Shown here piece after piece: positions 60,252 to 64,000 of a stretch of DNA of 64,000 bases. A program made the translations under genes and the position numbers. Origin of the DNA: Oscillospiraceae bacterium (GTDB lineage: Bacteria; Bacillota; Clostridia; Oscillospirales; JAAYXM01). The notes beneath the pieces were generated by a model. That model was not told where the DNA came from, ran no database searches, and worked only from the letters and a program-made list of their open reading frames with translations. How positions within the stretch are numbered: the stretch's first letter is position 1; each line of letters begins with the position of its first letter. The stretch lies in contig SVLF01000001.1 in assembly GCA_015068085.1 (NCBI GenBank), forward strand, positions 1-64,000. Direction: 5' to 3'.

Positions 60252-61022
60252 ATGAACAGAAAATATCGCAAGACAATTATCGCAGGCAACTGGAAGATGA
60301 ACAAGACCCCTGCAGAGACGAAGAAAATGTTTGAAGAGCTCAAAGCTACCTGTGGAAAGCAGAAATGGTGTGACGTTGTTCTCTGCGTACCGTTTGTTGA
60401 CCTTCCTGTGGCATGCCGCTGCTCAAGAGATGCAAAGATCGGCGTTGCGGCACAGAATATGCACTATGAAGAAAAAGGCGCATTTACCGGTGAGGTATCC
60501 GCAGAAATGCTCCGCGAGCTCGGTGTAAAATATGTTGTTATCGGACACAGCGAACGCCGCGAATATTACGCTGAAACAGATAAGACCGTAAACCTCAAGG
60601 TTAAGAAGGCTCTTGAAACAGGTCTTCGTCCGATCGTATGCGTCGGTGAAACACTCGAGCAGCGCGAGTATGACGTTACGGATGAGCATATCGCAATGCA
60701 GGTGAAAATTGCCCTTGCAGATATCCCTGCCGAAAAGGTAAGGAAGATTATTTTCGCATATGAGCCCATCTGGGCTATAGGTACCGGTAAGACTGCAACT
60801 GCTGAGCAGGCAAATGAGGTTTGCGGCCTCATCCGCTCGGTTATCCGTGCAAAATACGGCGCAAGAGTTGCACGCTCGGTTACCATTCAGTACGGCGGCT
60901 CGATGAACCCGAAGAACGCAGCAGAGCTTCTCTCTATGCCTGACGTTGACGGCGGTCTCATCGGCGGTGCATCTCTTAAGACGGAGGATTTTGTCGCTGT
61001 AATCAATGCGGCAAATCAATAA
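60252..61022 (+). CDS. tpiA: Triosephosphate isomerase
   Basis: A 256-residue TIM-barrel enzyme interconverting dihydroxyacetone phosphate and glyceraldehyde-3-phosphate. Active-site segments: GNWKMNKT (Lys), VIGHSERREYY (His) and FAYEPIWAIGTGKTAT (Glu and loop 6), then QYGGSMNPKN. The start follows AAGGAGAAA. It is 46 bp after pgk and 5 bp before gpmI. Confidence 0.98.
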   Translation: MNRKYRKTIIAGNWKMNKTPAETKKMFEELKATCGKQKWCDVVLCVPFVDLPVACRCSRDAKIGVAAQNMHYEEKGAFTGEVSAEMLRELGVKYVVIGHSERREYYAETDKTVNLKVKKALETGLRPIVCVGETLEQREYDVTDEHIAMQVKIALADIPAEKVRKIIFAYEPIWAIGTGKTATAEQANEVCGLIRSVIRAKYGARVARSVTIQYGGSMNPKNAAELLSMPDVDGGLIGGASLKTEDFVAVINAANQ

Positions 61023-61027
61023 ATGAT

Positions 61028-63897
<2,870 letters not shown>

Positions 63898-63921
63898 GAA
63901 CCAACTGAATAATAAAACTTT

Positions 63922-63953
63922 ATCGCCTCCTGCAATTTGCAGGAGGCGATTTT
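63922..63953 (+). terminator. Intrinsic terminator of the glycolytic operon
   Basis: ATCGCCTCCTGCA pairs with TGCAGGAGGCGAT around ATT, followed by TTTTG. Confidence 0.9.
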
Positions 63954-64000
63954 GTGTGGTATGGAGGGGAGGACTTACAAAAAACTATATACAAATACAC

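Overview
The window looks like the chromosome of a Gram-positive, probably spore-forming clostridium-like Firmicute. The evidence is strong AGGAGG ribosome sites, lipobox lipoproteins, three-repeat SLH cell-surface anchors, a LysM-GH18 spore-cortex-type hydrolase, a zinc-type L31, dnaG next to rpoD, and Fst-like type I toxin-antitoxin loci. I see no plasmid, prophage or IS element. The left edge carries the 3' end of a group II intron.

Positions 300-18000 and 27100-45000 hold two paralogous polysaccharide-utilisation clusters. Each has an orphan sugar-type ABC solute-binding lipoprotein (397 and 34615), an AraC regulator with an N-terminal cupin-like half (2001 and 27110), a secreted non-enzymatic protein made of an unrecognised beta-rich binding module plus BIG2 domains (3138 and 31800), and a giant SLH-anchored heparinase II/III-like lyase (5606, 2473 aa; 37157, 2607 aa). 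Cluster I is followed by a five-gene corrinoid methyltransferase operon (13124-17960): a zinc MtaA-like methyltransferase, DUF2284, an ASKHA/2Fe-2S corrinoid activator, a corrinoid protein and a second UroD-fold methyltransferase. Cluster II adds a Gfo/Idh/MocA oxidoreductase, a cytoplasmic toroid-type enzyme and an M55 aminopeptidase. Each cluster has its own near-identical promoter-proximal element repeated at fixed distance from the -10 box. These are likely the AraC operators. My reading is that surface lyases cut an acidic, possibly O-methylated glycan, the lipoproteins capture fragments, and internal enzymes process them while the corrinoid system removes methyl groups.

The 18-27 kb stretch between the clusters is mixed: a lemA remnant, a small lipoprotein, proB, a small ITTSG-type protein beside a secreted protein, an RHH regulator, a structured ncRNA candidate, two convergent type I toxin-antitoxin modules, a LysM-GH18 protein, rpmE, a DUF368 flippase, ung, galM and rnpB.

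From 45 kb to the end the genes are housekeeping. A minus-strand block holds a FUSC-like membrane protein, tatD, an amidohydrolase, rpoD, dnaG and dgt. An aromatic amino-acid operon (DAHP synthase-tyrA-aroB-aroA-aroC-pheA) lies behind a Phe/Tyr-rich leader peptide and attenuator. On the plus strand are trmL and a glycolytic operon pgk-tpiA-gpmI-eno. No tRNA, rRNA or CRISPR array was seen.
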